Below, piece after piece: positions 1 to 9,248 of a stretch of DNA of 64,000 nt. The stretch covers positions 617,268 to 681,267 of the forward strand of contig NZ_JABBHF010000001.1 of assembly GCF_012910715.1 (NCBI RefSeq). The letters are read 5' to 3'. The notes under the pieces are model-generated. The model saw only the letters and a list, made by a program, of their open reading frames with translations. It searched no databases and was not told the origin of the DNA. A program made the translations under genes and the position numbers. This stretch comes from Flavivirga algicola (lineage in GTDB: Bacteria; Bacteroidota; Bacteroidia; Flavobacteriales; Flavobacteriaceae). Numbering within the stretch: position 1 is the first letter of the stretch; each line of letters opens with the position of its first letter.

Positions 1-37
1 ATTCTTCCTCTTTCAAAGTATTTATTTTTTATATTTT

Positions 38-2518
38 TTAATATCGCTTTAAACTATCTTTTTTTAACAAATTTTTCAATTTGCTTAAAACATTTTCTTT
101 TTGGGTTTTCTCATGATAAGCATTTCCATATATCCCATAGCCATAGCCATAGCCATAGCCATAATTATGGTTAGATTTATGTTTATAAAAGTTTAAAACA
201 TAGCTAATATTTTTTAATTCTCCAGATTTGTGTTTTGCATTAACTAGCTCTAACATCCCTTTCTTTGTATAATCTAATCTGACTACAAATAAAGAGGCAT
301 CTGCATATTGGGATAAAATCAAGGCATCGGTTACCAATCCTAATGGAGGCGAATCCAATACTATGATGTCGTATGTTTTCCGTAAATTCAGAACGACATC
401 CTCCATTATTTCACTCATCAATAATTCTGAAGGATTAGGAGGTATAGGTCCTGATGTAATTACATCTAAATTTTCTATATGACTCTTAAATGTGATTTCT
501 TTTAATGTTTTATCTCCAATAAAATAATTAACTATACCAATACTATTATCAATATTAAAATCTTCAAAAATTTTAGGCTTACGCAAATCTAAACCTAAAA
601 GGATGGTTTTTTTACCAGATAACGCATAAGCACTTGCAACGTTAATAGAACAAAATGTTTTTCCTTCACCACTAACCGACGAGGTAATCATAATTGTACG
701 TCCTCCTTCTTTATCTGTTTTTTTATAAAAAAACTGTAAACTAGAACGAATAGCCCTAAAGGCTTCAGCTACTGCGGATTTAGGTTTTTCAAATACTATT
801 AAATTATTCTCATGATTTAATTTACCTATAAGACCCAAAATAGGAACATTGGATAATCGTTTTATATCTTCAGTTCCATGAATTGTATTATCTAGTAAAA
901 AAATAATAAACAAAATTATAATTGGCAGAGATATCCCTAAAATTAGTGCCATCATATAATTTAAGTTTTTATTTGGACCGATTAGACCTCCACCAACATC
1001 CTTAGCTTCATCTATTACAGAAATATCGGATACATTAGCTGCTTTTACTATTGCTGCTTCACTTCTCTTTGCCAAATAAACATTATAAGATTCCTGACTT
1101 AAATTTAATTTTCGTTGTATTTTCAAATATTCTTGTTGGTCTTCTGGTAAATCTTTGAGTTTACTCTCTAAGTTTACCTTCTTTTTATTTACTATTTCCA
1201 ACTCTATTTGAATTGTTTCTTTAGTTGAATCTAGAATTTCTAACAATACATTCTTCTCCGCATTTATTCTAGCATCTAATTCTTTTAGTGACGTAGAACC
1301 TTCTTGCACCAATTGCTCCAGTTCCTGGCGTTCAATAGCTAAAGATGTAATTTTACCAACAGATGCTATTATATTTCTTTCATCAATACCTACTGAAGTT
1401 GGTGCGGCTATATTTGTATAATTAGTTCTTGTACGTAAATAATTTTCAAGAAAATTCAAATACCTTAATTTAGATTGTATAGTCTCCTTGTTTACATCAA
1501 GTTCAATTATTTTCCCCGAAAGTTGTGACAATTCCTCATCAATATTAAATATTTTGTTCTCTTGTCTAAAGGCATTCATAGTATCTGTTGCTGCCTTCAA
1601 ATCAGTATTAACTATACTTAAAGTACTATCTATAAATTTTATTGTATTAGTAGCATATAAATTTTTACGGTCTAACTCTGCTTTACTCAATATTTGTGTA
1701 GTGGCATTTAAATAATCTACTATTTTGGCTTTATTAACTCCAGTTAAAGAAAGCATTAATACAGATGCCGACTCTTTTGAATACGACCTTGCTTTTATTT
1801 GACGTTTGTAGCTATTCACAATCGCATCAAAATTCAAAAATTGAATAAAATATTCAGATTCTGGCACTATTTTTATATCAGGTTTCTTTAATAGCTTAAA
1901 TGATGCAAAAGGTAAATCTACTTGCTCTCCAAAATTGAAAACTTTGTTAAACTCACCTGTTTCCACTGATATGGTCTGAATTAATTTATCTTTATATCTC
2001 TGCACTCTTACTAAATCATTTTCAAAATCTATAAATAGCTCATACTGATTTTCACTAATAAATCGAATACCTATGTACTCATTTAGTAATTGCCCTTTTC
2101 TTTTATCAATTACAACTTCAAACGGTGCATTTTTGTATATATCATTTTTTCTATATTTCCCTTCCTTCAAATATCGCATATAAAACTTCAAAGAATCAAC
2201 TACTTTTTCATTATGGTTTCTGGTACTCAATGCTATGATAATTTTACCTACCTTATCCGAAACACCTCCCCAATTAAAAGAAATACTTGTGTTAGCAGTA
2301 AAAAAAGGATTTTGATCATTTTCAACCGATATCAAAGAATTTACATTATAAATATTCTGCTTTCTAACATTAATAGAATATGCAATTATTAGTCCAGTAA
2401 TAATGCATAGCACTATCAGCTTCCAAAACTTCAAAACTTTAAAAACAAAGCCTCGAATATCAAAACTTAAACTTCCAGATTCCTGAAATTCAATATCTTC
2501 TAATTCATTTTGAGACAT
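38..2518 (-). CDS. Wzc-like polysaccharide co-polymerase and tyrosine kinase
   Basis: Inner-membrane protein of exopolysaccharide or capsule export; it controls chain length and phosphorylates itself on tyrosines. A Wzz-type periplasmic region lies between TM1 (about residues 31-50) and TM2 (about 520-545), with coiled-coil stretches between them. The cytoplasmic BY-kinase has Walker A SGEGKT (616-621), Walker A' LLGLDLRKP (about 641-649) and Walker B IIVLDSPP (718-725). The C-terminus has a tyrosine cluster (five YG pairs at 786-795, then Y797 and Y801), the expected autophosphorylation site, encoded by a hexanucleotide repeat. The Wza-like gene is 4 bases upstream, so the two form an operon. 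Length is normal for fused Bacteroidota Wzc proteins. The rest of the polysaccharide locus probably lies beyond the left edge. Confidence 0.93.
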   Translation of the reverse strand: MSQNELEDIEFQESGSLSFDIRGFVFKVLKFWKLIVLCIITGLIIAYSINVRKQNIYNVNSLISVENDQNPFFTANTSISFNWGGVSDKVGKIIIALSTRNHNEKVVDSLKFYMRYLKEGKYRKNDIYKNAPFEVVIDKRKGQLLNEYIGIRFISENQYELFIDFENDLVRVQRYKDKLIQTISVETGEFNKVFNFGEQVDLPFASFKLLKKPDIKIVPESEYFIQFLNFDAIVNSYKRQIKARSYSKESASVLMLSLTGVNKAKIVDYLNATTQILSKAELDRKNLYATNTIKFIDSTLSIVNTDLKAATDTMNAFRQENKIFNIDEELSQLSGKIIELDVNKETIQSKLRYLNFLENYLRTRTNYTNIAAPTSVGIDERNIIASVGKITSLAIERQELEQLVQEGSTSLKELDARINAEKNVLLEILDSTKETIQIELEIVNKKKVNLESKLKDLPEDQQEYLKIQRKLNLSQESYNVYLAKRSEAAIVKAANVSDISVIDEAKDVGGGLIGPNKNLNYMMALILGISLPIIILFIIFLLDNTIHGTEDIKRLSNVPILGLIGKLNHENNLIVFEKPKSAVAEAFRAIRSSLQFFYKKTDKEGGRTIMITSSVSGEGKTFCSINVASAYALSGKKTILLGLDLRKPKIFEDFNIDNSIGIVNYFIGDKTLKEITFKSHIENLDVITSGPIPPNPSELLMSEIMEDVVLNLRKTYDIIVLDSPPLGLVTDALILSQYADASLFVVRLDYTKKGMLELVNAKHKSGELKNISYVLNFYKHKSNHNYGYGYGYGYGIYGNAYHEKTQKENVLSKLKNLLKKDSLKRY
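135..164. repeat. CCATAG hexanucleotide microsatellite
   Basis: Four perfect tandem CCATAG units (135-158) and a fifth diverged at its last base lie inside the 3' end of the tyrosine kinase gene. On the coding strand each unit encodes a Tyr-Gly pair, so slippage by whole units would keep the frame and change the number of tyrosines in the phosphorylation cluster. Confidence 0.9.
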
Positions 2519-2522
2519 AGTT

Positions 2523-3314
2523 CTATCTGTTAATTAATATGACTGTGGTAGTAATCAATGTTATTACCGTAGCTATCGATCCGATAGTTTGAAACGCGGT
2601 AGTACCAGTACCTATAGACTTCTGTCTTATGGGTTTTACATAAATCATATCGTTAGGCTGAATATAATAATATGGAGAATTCATTACTGCAGCATCTGTT
2701 AAATCTAAATGAAATATTTTTTGCCCTTGAGGGAACTGCCTAATAATCAAAACATCTTTCTTATTTCCTGTATCTAAAATATCTCCTGAACTTGCTAAGG
2801 CTTCAAAAATATTTACACGTTCTTTAAAAATGATTTTAATGCCTCTATTATTAACCTCGCCAAGAGCTGTATACTGCAAACCTGTAAGCTTGACTGTCAC
2901 AAAAATATCATTAGCAGCTTTATACTCGGTTTCCAATAGTTTTTTTTCAATAATTTGCTTTATTTCATCTACTGTAAATCCCAACACATTTATTTCTCCC
3001 AACTTTGGAAGAAGAATATTTCCGTGTAAATTCACTGTAAAGCCATCAAAATAAGCTCGTTCTTGGCTACCAACATTTAAATCACCTTCACCAATTGGGT
3101 TAAAAATAGAAACCGTTTCTTGCTTAGCTGCTTTAATCCGAATATTTAGGATATCATTTATCTGGACACGATATGGTTTTTGCTTCTCGACAATAACCTG
3201 AGTAGAATCTACTGCATTACTTTTATTTTGAAGATAAACGGTATCCTTATATGGAATACAGGAAACAAACACTACATTTATAACTATAATAGCAATAATA
3301 AAACATCTCTTCAT
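2523..3314 (-). CDS. Wza-like polysaccharide export lipoprotein
   Basis: Outer-membrane polysaccharide export protein. From the ATG at 3314 the N-terminus is a lipoprotein signal with a Cys after FVS. A Poly_export domain follows (YRVQINDILNIRIKAA region), then an SLBB-type segment (GFTVDEIKQIIEKK), and a hydrophobic C-terminal helix of about 22 residues that may be the membrane-spanning element. An in-frame GTG three codons earlier (3323) is a weaker start. A TATATTTG -7 element lies just upstream on the minus strand. It is translated ahead of the Wzc-like kinase with a 4-base gap, the usual pairing of pore and co-polymerase. Confidence 0.92.
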   Translation of the reverse strand: MKRCFIIAIIVINVVFVSCIPYKDTVYLQNKSNAVDSTQVIVEKQKPYRVQINDILNIRIKAAKQETVSIFNPIGEGDLNVGSQERAYFDGFTVNLHGNILLPKLGEINVLGFTVDEIKQIIEKKLLETEYKAANDIFVTVKLTGLQYTALGEVNNRGIKIIFKERVNIFEALASSGDILDTGNKKDVLIIRQFPQGQKIFHLDLTDAAVMNSPYYYIQPNDMIYVKPIRQKSIGTGTTAFQTIGSIATVITLITTTVILINR

Positions 3315-3335
3315 AGAGGGCACATTGATTTATCA

Positions 3336-3343
3336 CAAATATA
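3336..3343 (-). promoter_or_regulatory. -7 promoter element of export operon
   Basis: The minus strand reads TATATTTG, an exact match to the Bacteroidota -7 consensus TAnnTTTG, 13-22 bases before the candidate starts of the Wza-like gene. The best TTG -33 candidate is only 15 bases away, so the -33 is uncertain. Confidence 0.55.
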
Positions 3344-3420
3344 AGTTTTCGTCTTGAACAATAAAACTTATGGCAAGTTTTTTGGTTTTTTATCCGTTAT
3401 TTGCAAAAAAAAATATTCTT

Positions 3421-5283
3421 TTGAATTATCTAACCGTTGAAAATATATCTAAATCTTATGGAGAGCGAACGCTTTTTGAAAATATTTCTTTTAGCGTACA
3501 TAAGGATCAGAAAATTGCTTTCGTAGCAAAAAATGGAACAGGAAAAACCTCCATTTTAAACATTATTTCTGGTGATGACGAAGCAGACTCAGGCAATGTG
3601 ATTTATAGAAAAGGTATTGCAGTTTCTTTTCTATCGCAAGACCCTAAGTTTGATAACAATTTAACTATAGAAGAAACTATTTTTGCTAGTGACAATCCTA
3701 TTTTAAAAATCATAGCCAATTACGAAAAAGCACTTTTAAACCCTGAAGATTCTGAATCCTACCAAACCGCTTTCGAGCAAATGGAACAGCATCAGGCCTG
3801 GGATTTCGAAACACTTTACAAACAAATCCTTTTTAAACTGAAACTGGATAATTTAAACCAAAAAGTAAGTACACTTTCTGGTGGACAAAAAAAACGACTA
3901 TCGTTAGCTAATGCCCTAATAAACAAACCCGACTTGTTAATTCTTGACGAGCCTACCAACCACTTAGATTTAGAAATGATCGAATGGCTGGAAGCTTTTT
4001 TTGCTAAGGAAAATATGACATTGTTCATGGTTACACACGACCGCTATTTTTTAGAGCGTGTTTGCAATGAAATTATTGAATTAGATCAAGGAAAGTTATA
4101 CAGTTACAAAGGCAATTACTCGTATTATCTGGAAAAAAGGGAAGCCAGAATTGAACAGGAGTCTGTAGAAATAGGCAAAGCAAAACAACTATTCAAGAAA
4201 GAACTCGCTTGGATGCGTCGTCAACCCAAAGCCAGAACAACCAAATCGAAATCTCGAATTGATGATTTTCAAGATATAAAACATCGTGCGCACCAACGAC
4301 GAAACGATCACGAAGTTCAGCTTGAACTAAATATGGAACGTCTTGGTAGCAAGATTCTAGAATTTCATAAAGTATCAAAAGCGTTTAAAGACAAAACCAT
4401 ACTCAACAAATTTGATTACACGTTTCAAAAAGGAGAACGTGTTGGGATTATAGGCAAAAATGGTACGGGAAAAACAACCTTTTTAAATATATTGACTCAA
4501 ACCGCACAACCAGACTCTGGTAAAATTGTTAAAGGCGACACTGTTAAATTTGGGTATTACACTCAAAATGGCATTACCATAAAACCCGAACAAAAAGTCA
4601 TTGATGTCATCCGCGAATATGGAGACTATATTCCATTAAAGAAAGGTAGACAAATAAGTGCCCAACAACTTTTAGAACGCTTTTTATTTAGCAGAAAAAA
4701 ACAATATGATTTTGTTGAAAAATTAAGTGGTGGCGAACGCAAACGTTTGTATTTATGTACTGTTTTAATTCAGAACCCTAATTTTCTAATCCTAGATGAA
4801 CCGACTAACGATTTGGATATTGTAACACTTAATGTCCTTGAAAGTTTTTTATTAGATTTCCCTGGTTGTGTTATTGTCGTATCCCACGATCGCTATTTTA
4901 TGGATAAAGTTATTGATCACCTCTTTGTATTTAAGGGCGAAGGTGTTATAGAAGATTTCCCTGGCAACTACACAGATTATCGTGTTTATGAAGACAGTCA
5001 ACCTGTCATTTCAAAGAGTCAGGAAAACAAAAAAGACAAAAATGCCTGGAAGAAAAATGACACCACTAAATTGTCTTATAATGAAGAAAAAGAACTTAAA
5101 AACATTGAAAGTAAATTAAATGCTTTAGCATTTGATAAAAAAGAATTAGAAAACAAATTCAACAACCCCGACCTTTCACAAGATGACATTAATAATCTAT
5201 CAGATGAATTACAAAAAATAATAGATACTATTGAGGCTAAAGAAGAACGGTGGTTTGAATTATCGGCTAAACTTGAGGATTAA
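3421..5283 (+). CDS. ABC-F family ATPase (Uup-like)
   Basis: Soluble tandem ATP-binding-cassette protein of the ABC-F family, which acts on ribosomes; Uup-like members carry a C-terminal coiled-coil domain. The first cassette has AKNGTGKTS and LSGGQKKRLSLA, with ILDEPTNHLDL as Walker B. The second has GKNGTGKTT, LSGGERKRLYL and ILDEPTNDLDI. A charged linker (RRQPKARTTKSKSR) joins them, and the C-terminus (about 540-620) is a predicted coiled coil. There are no membrane segments. I chose the TTG at 3421 because the family begins MNYLxVENISKSYGE. The upstream ATG at 3370 adds 17 hydrophobic residues with no counterpart in the family. Confidence 0.92.
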   Translation: MNYLTVENISKSYGERTLFENISFSVHKDQKIAFVAKNGTGKTSILNIISGDDEADSGNVIYRKGIAVSFLSQDPKFDNNLTIEETIFASDNPILKIIANYEKALLNPEDSESYQTAFEQMEQHQAWDFETLYKQILFKLKLDNLNQKVSTLSGGQKKRLSLANALINKPDLLILDEPTNHLDLEMIEWLEAFFAKENMTLFMVTHDRYFLERVCNEIIELDQGKLYSYKGNYSYYLEKREARIEQESVEIGKAKQLFKKELAWMRRQPKARTTKSKSRIDDFQDIKHRAHQRRNDHEVQLELNMERLGSKILEFHKVSKAFKDKTILNKFDYTFQKGERVGIIGKNGTGKTTFLNILTQTAQPDSGKIVKGDTVKFGYYTQNGITIKPEQKVIDVIREYGDYIPLKKGRQISAQQLLERFLFSRKKQYDFVEKLSGGERKRLYLCTVLIQNPNFLILDEPTNDLDIVTLNVLESFLLDFPGCVIVVSHDRYFMDKVIDHLFVFKGEGVIEDFPGNYTDYRVYEDSQPVISKSQENKKDKNAWKKNDTTKLSYNEEKELKNIESKLNALAFDKKELENKFNNPDLSQDDINNLSDELQKIIDTIEAKEERWFELSAKLED

Positions 5284-5408
5284 CTTGTTTGCAGATGATT
5301 GCAAAGTTAGCACTGATATGTATGGCGTTTAGTATTCCCGCAAAGAAGCAAAAATCGAAGCTTTAGCACCTCAGCAAATCCAGAATACAGCAACTGAACA
5401 CTAAAAAC

Positions 5409-6182
5409 ATGTATCAAATTATTCAATACATAAAGTTCCTTATCAAGTCTACCAATCAACACGGTGTACATTCTCCTTTTGTTTATAATTTAGTTACCAA
5501 ATGCTTTTATGACAAGACAAAGTATGATGATTACAAGCACATTTTAAATTATAAAAAAGAGCTTCTAAAAGACAAAACAAGTATTAAAGTAACCGATTTA
5601 GGGGCAGGTTCTCAGGTGATGAAACAACATGAACGTCGTATTTCATCCATGGCTAAAAATGCGGGTTCAACAAACAAAAGAGCTAAACTTTTATACCGAT
5701 TAGCAAAACACTTCAGTCCTAAAACTATTTTAGAGTTAGGCACCTCTCTTGGAATTGCAACACATGCCATGAGTTTAGCAAATCAAGACACTCATATAAC
5801 AACCATTGAAGGCTGTCCTAATATTTCGGAGTTTTCGAAAGCAAATTTTAAGAAATATAATTTAGATAATATTGATATAAAAACTGGTGATTTTAATATT
5901 GTGATTAACCAACTACCAGCTAATAATAATTACGATTTTATTTTTTTTGACGGCAACCACCAAAAAAAAACTACTTTAAACTATTTCGAAACATTTTTAC
6001 AGGCCGCCAATAATGATTCTATCTTTATCTTCGATGATATTTATTGGTCTAAAGAAATGACTGAAGCTTGGGAAATAATCAAGCAGCATCCTAAAGTTTC
6101 CGTAACAATTGATACTTTTTTTTGGGGCTTAGTTTTTTTTAGAAAGGAACAGGTCAAGGAACATTTTATTATTAGAATTTAA
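5409..6182 (+). CDS. Class I SAM-dependent methyltransferase
   Basis: Rossmann-fold methyltransferase with the SAM-binding motif ILELGTSLGIATHAMSLA (about 115-132), acidic strand-2 end TTIEGC, and FIFFDGNH before the late strands. The layout resembles small-molecule O-methyltransferases (methyltransferase_24-type). The substrate cannot be inferred. An N-terminal stretch with HGVHSPFVYNLVTKCFY is characteristic of a Bacteroidota group of these proteins. It starts 125 bases after the ABC-F gene and the next gene follows after 32 bases, so co-transcription with the latter is plausible. Confidence 0.82.
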   Translation: MYQIIQYIKFLIKSTNQHGVHSPFVYNLVTKCFYDKTKYDDYKHILNYKKELLKDKTSIKVTDLGAGSQVMKQHERRISSMAKNAGSTNKRAKLLYRLAKHFSPKTILELGTSLGIATHAMSLANQDTHITTIEGCPNISEFSKANFKKYNLDNIDIKTGDFNIVINQLPANNNYDFIFFDGNHQKKTTLNYFETFLQAANNDSIFIFDDIYWSKEMTEAWEIIKQHPKVSVTIDTFFWGLVFFRKEQVKEHFIIRI

Positions 6183-6214
6183 TATTTTTATAAATTATCT
6201 TATAAAATTCAAGA

Positions 6215-7861
6215 ATGCATAAATTATTATTTCTTCTACTGTTTTTTAGCTTACAAGGTTTTTCTCAATTTAGAATAATGGATAGCCAATTGGAAGAAAA
6301 ATCGTTTAGAATGCTTCATAGGCCTTCAACAGAAAATAAGCTTTCCAAGTATTTAAAAATACACCTTAGCAATGATGAAATAAGAAATCTCAGCTATAAA
6401 ACCCCTCCAAATTCACACCAAAGCATTAGAGCACAGTTCCAAGTAAGCGCTAATGGCAGACCATGGAACTTTAGGATTTATACTGGCAACAGAGATCTTA
6501 ATAAAAAATTAGAAAAACTTTTAAGGGAATTTCTACCAAATGAAGTCTCTAACCTTTCAGAACTACATGAATCTATAAACAAAATTCAATTGTTTTCAAA
6601 AGAAGGAAATAAAAACATAATAAATGTCAGTTCTATTATAGTAAGTACTTTTCCTCCTGTGTTTTCATACGTAGACAATCTCTCTCAATCTAATAGTGAA
6701 AACGTTTTTTACGCAGATGGCAATATCTCTAAAGAAGCAAAAACTTCACTAAAAAAGAAAGTCAGCACAACTACATTTGACACCCCACCCTTATACACAT
6801 CAGATGTATTTAAACGTTTTCCTATATCGGGTAAATGTCAAAATATTTCATTTGACGATGCTTACGGTTGCTTTAAAAAGAATTTAGAAAATTTTATTAT
6901 CAAAAACCTAAATCAAGAATTAATAAAAAAAGAAAGTGTTGCTGGTGAGCTAAAAACTAATATTCGTTTTAAAATCAACAAAAAGGGCCTCATTACAGAT
7001 CTAAATTGTTACTCAATTAGCCCAGCATTTGATGCCGAAATAAATAGAATCGTCCAATTGTTTGGAACAAAAATCATACAACCAGCCAATCGTAATGGAG
7101 TAGCTCTAGAGACATCTGTAAATATGTCTTTGCCCCTGTTCATAAGTGAAAGTTTTACCAAGGAGGAGTTTTTATATCTAAACAACAACTCTTTCACAAG
7201 TTTTTTCAAGGAAAATTTAAAAACCAAAGATATTGAATCGGCAATTATAAGTCATTCAAAACCTGCTATTAAAGTATTTTTTAGTTTCAACAAAAAAGGT
7301 GATCTACATGACGTTTGGACGAATACAACTAATGAAAAACTAAATAAAACCCTTATTAAGATTTTAAAAAAATATCCTATGAATTCCTTAAACTTAAATA
7401 AATCTATAAACAGGATATATTCATTGGGAATCATAAGAAAATTTAAGGATAAAAAACAAGTTTTATGTGATAAAGAACTGGAATGGTTTTCAGTTGGAAG
7501 CTATCAAAAATGTACCACATGTAATAACTCAAAAAGTATAGATGAATTTAATATTCGTCAAATTCGAAACTATATCATTGCCAAGGTTAATTCTAAAAAC
7601 AATGTACATAAACTAGCAAAAGGCTATATGCCAATTAAAGGGCCTCATCTAAAGGTTTGGGCATATGTTACATCAGGCGGTAGCATACAGATCAATAAAA
7701 TAGCTAAAATTGGTAAAATAAGCTCAACAAATCCTGAGAATCCAATTATAAAACAAGTAAATACTATTGTTTCCCTAATGCCAGAATATTTCATTAAACC
7801 ATTAAGAAATGGAAAACCCCATCGTGCTGACCTTGGATTAATGGTTTTTCAAATTAAATAA
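6215..7861 (+). CDS. Secreted protein with TonB_C-like segments
   Basis: I do not recognise this protein as a named family. It has a cleavable signal peptide (MHKLLFLLLFFSLQGFSQ), so it is probably periplasmic. At least three segments follow the pattern of TonB C-terminal domains: about 68-110 (AQFQVSANGRPWNFRIYTG), about 250-310 (IRFKINKKGLITDLNCYS) and about 350-390 (VFFSFNKKGDLHDVWTN). Each has a beta strand, a Gly turn, and a later run with spaced Leu/Ile. A pair of cysteines (KCTTCNNSK) lies near 440. There is no membrane anchor, unlike true TonB. It lies 32 bases after the methyltransferase. A role in envelope protein interaction is only a guess. Confidence 0.65.
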   Translation: MHKLLFLLLFFSLQGFSQFRIMDSQLEEKSFRMLHRPSTENKLSKYLKIHLSNDEIRNLSYKTPPNSHQSIRAQFQVSANGRPWNFRIYTGNRDLNKKLEKLLREFLPNEVSNLSELHESINKIQLFSKEGNKNIINVSSIIVSTFPPVFSYVDNLSQSNSENVFYADGNISKEAKTSLKKKVSTTTFDTPPLYTSDVFKRFPISGKCQNISFDDAYGCFKKNLENFIIKNLNQELIKKESVAGELKTNIRFKINKKGLITDLNCYSISPAFDAEINRIVQLFGTKIIQPANRNGVALETSVNMSLPLFISESFTKEEFLYLNNNSFTSFFKENLKTKDIESAIISHSKPAIKVFFSFNKKGDLHDVWTNTTNEKLNKTLIKILKKYPMNSLNLNKSINRIYSLGIIRKFKDKKQVLCDKELEWFSVGSYQKCTTCNNSKSIDEFNIRQIRNYIIAKVNSKNNVHKLAKGYMPIKGPHLKVWAYVTSGGSIQINKIAKIGKISSTNPENPIIKQVNTIVSLMPEYFIKPLRNGKPHRADLGLMVFQIK

Positions 7862-8069
7862 ATAAGCGATAACTAGATAACCATTTGCATAGTCTATGGG
7901 TTATAACTTAGGTAAAACACTTGTCTATTCTAATATTTGGATTCACTTTTAAAATTAACCAGAATTCACTATCGATTTTTTAAACGAAATAGAATCAGTT
8001 ATGAATAATGACTTTAAGGCTATCTTGGTCCATATTTTAAATTTATTAGTTTAAAAACAGGATTTCTGT

Positions 8070-8077
8070 TAAATTTG
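8070..8077 (+). promoter_or_regulatory. -7 promoter element of adenosyltransferase gene
   Basis: TAAATTTG matches TAnnTTTG exactly. Its last three bases are the TTG that opens a longer reading frame at 8075. A promoter element cannot also be the start codon of its own mRNA, so this supports the ATG at 8111. Confidence 0.55.
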
Positions 8078-8110
8078 AAAAAATTGGCGTCTTATCGCCT
8101 TCATAAAAAA

Positions 8111-8686
8111 ATGAAAATCTACACCAAAACAGGCGACAAAGGTACTACAGCATTATTCGGGGGCACCCGAGTACCAAAACATCATATTCGTATTGAAAGT
8201 TACGGTACTATTGATGAATTAAACTCCCATTTAGGCTTAATTCGCGACCAGGAGATTGATCAACAATACAAAGATTTAATAATTCATATTCAAGACAGGC
8301 TTTTTACAGTTGGAGCTATTTTAGCAACCGATCCAGAAAAAGCCATTTTAAAAAATGGAAAAGAACGTTTAAACATTCCTAAAATTTCTAATGAAGATAT
8401 TGAACGTTTAGAAAAGGAAATGGATGTTATGAATGCAAAACTTCCTCCTATGACGCATTTTGTTCTTCCTGGAGGCCACCAAACCGTGTCATTCTGTCAC
8501 ATAGCACGTTGTGTATGCCGCAGAGCAGAGCGTTTAGCAACTGCACTTAATGACATTGAGGAAATCGAACCTAGTGCTTTAATGTATTTAAACCGCCTTT
8601 CTGACTACCTTTTTGTATTGGCACGAAAGTTGTCGTACGACTTACAAGCAAATGAAATTAAGTGGATTCCCGAAAAAGAATCCTAA
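8111..8686 (+). CDS. Cob(I)yrinic acid a,c-diamide adenosyltransferase (PduO type)
   Basis: Adenosylates cob(I)alamin using ATP to give coenzyme B12. Family hallmarks are the N-terminal KIYTKTGDKGTTALFGG ATP-binding motif, RIESYGTIDELNSHLG, and the C-terminal CRRAERLATAL and YLNRLSDYLFVLAR helices. The 191-residue length is normal for this family. The ATG at 8111 gives the usual family N-terminus; a longer TTG-initiated frame from 8075 overlaps the promoter. No other cobalamin genes are nearby, so it probably serves salvage for B12-dependent enzymes elsewhere. Confidence 0.93.
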   Translation: MKIYTKTGDKGTTALFGGTRVPKHHIRIESYGTIDELNSHLGLIRDQEIDQQYKDLIIHIQDRLFTVGAILATDPEKAILKNGKERLNIPKISNEDIERLEKEMDVMNAKLPPMTHFVLPGGHQTVSFCHIARCVCRRAERLATALNDIEEIEPSALMYLNRLSDYLFVLARKLSYDLQANEIKWIPEKES

Positions 8687-8794
8687 TTAAAGAAACAGCT
8701 TTAAAATATTAACAAAGCACTAATAATTTCAACTGTTTAGATTACAATTAAAGATACGTTCTTAAAATTAACGAATAAATAATTCACTTTTTTC

Positions 8795-8824
8795 TTGTCT
8801 GTTTAAACTAAAAAATTATTTTTG
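8795..8824 (+). promoter_or_regulatory. Full promoter of DUF2795 gene
   Basis: TTG at 8795-8797, a 19-base spacer, then TATTTTTG at 8817-8824. Both boxes and the spacing match the Bacteroidota housekeeping sigma consensus. The ATG of the DUF2795 gene follows 22 bases later. Confidence 0.75.
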
Positions 8825-8846
8825 CAAAAAATTAAACACATAGAAA

Positions 8847-9068
8847 ATGTATTGGACATTAGAACTAGCATCTTATTTAAGTGATGCACCTTGGCCAGCG
8901 ACAAAAGACGAATTAATAGATTACGCTATTAGAACGGGAGCCCCGTTAGAAGTTGTTGAAAATTTACAGTCAATTGAAGACGAAGGTGATTCGTATGATT
9001 CAATTGAAGAAATCTGGTCCGATTACCCTACTGATGAAGATTACCTCTGGAATGAAGATGAATATTAA
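8847..9068 (+). CDS. DUF2795 family small acidic protein
   Basis: A 73-residue acidic protein found widely in Bacteroidota, often next to secA as here. The N-terminal half WTLELASYLSDAPWPATKDELIDYA is the conserved DUF2795 helical region. The C-terminus is rich in Asp, Glu and Trp and ends in a DEY-rich tail. Its function is unknown. It has its own consensus promoter and a terminator directly after it, so it forms a separate transcription unit from secA. Confidence 0.88.
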   Translation: MYWTLELASYLSDAPWPATKDELIDYAIRTGAPLEVVENLQSIEDEGDSYDSIEEIWSDYPTDEDYLWNEDEY

Positions 9069-9093
9069 TAATAGCAAAGCATAAAGAATAGTT

Positions 9094-9122
9094 AAAAAGT
9101 CTCGATTTGGGGCTTTTTTTTT
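9094..9122 (+). terminator. Rho-independent terminator after DUF2795 gene
   Basis: Ten-pair stem (AAAAAGTCTC with GGGGCTTTTT, two G-T pairs), 5-base loop, then a run of T to 9122. Confidence 0.85.
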
Positions 9123-9155
9123 GTCTTAATATTTATAAAACATCATAACAAAATG

Positions 9156-9163
9156 TATCTTTG
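9156..9163 (+). promoter_or_regulatory. -7 promoter element of secA
   Basis: TATCTTTG matches the TAnnTTTG consensus. No TTG sits at the usual 19-21 base distance. The implied 5' leader to the ATG at 9249 is about 80 bases. Confidence 0.5.
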
Positions 9164-9248
9164 AATGCTTTACAAAAGCGCAATAAAATTAAACATAACA
9201 TAAATTACTTTTAGAGCGATCTCCAAGTAAAAATTAAAATATAAAAAC

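Noticed and set aside
135..164. The CCATAG array looked at first like a short CRISPR-like array.
   Set aside because: Units are only 6 bases, contiguous and without spacers, and they code for Tyr-Gly.
3370..3420. An extra 17 residues at the N-terminus of the ABC-F protein.
   Set aside because: The hydrophobic leader does not match the family, which starts at the NYL-type sequence; the TTG at 3421 fits better.
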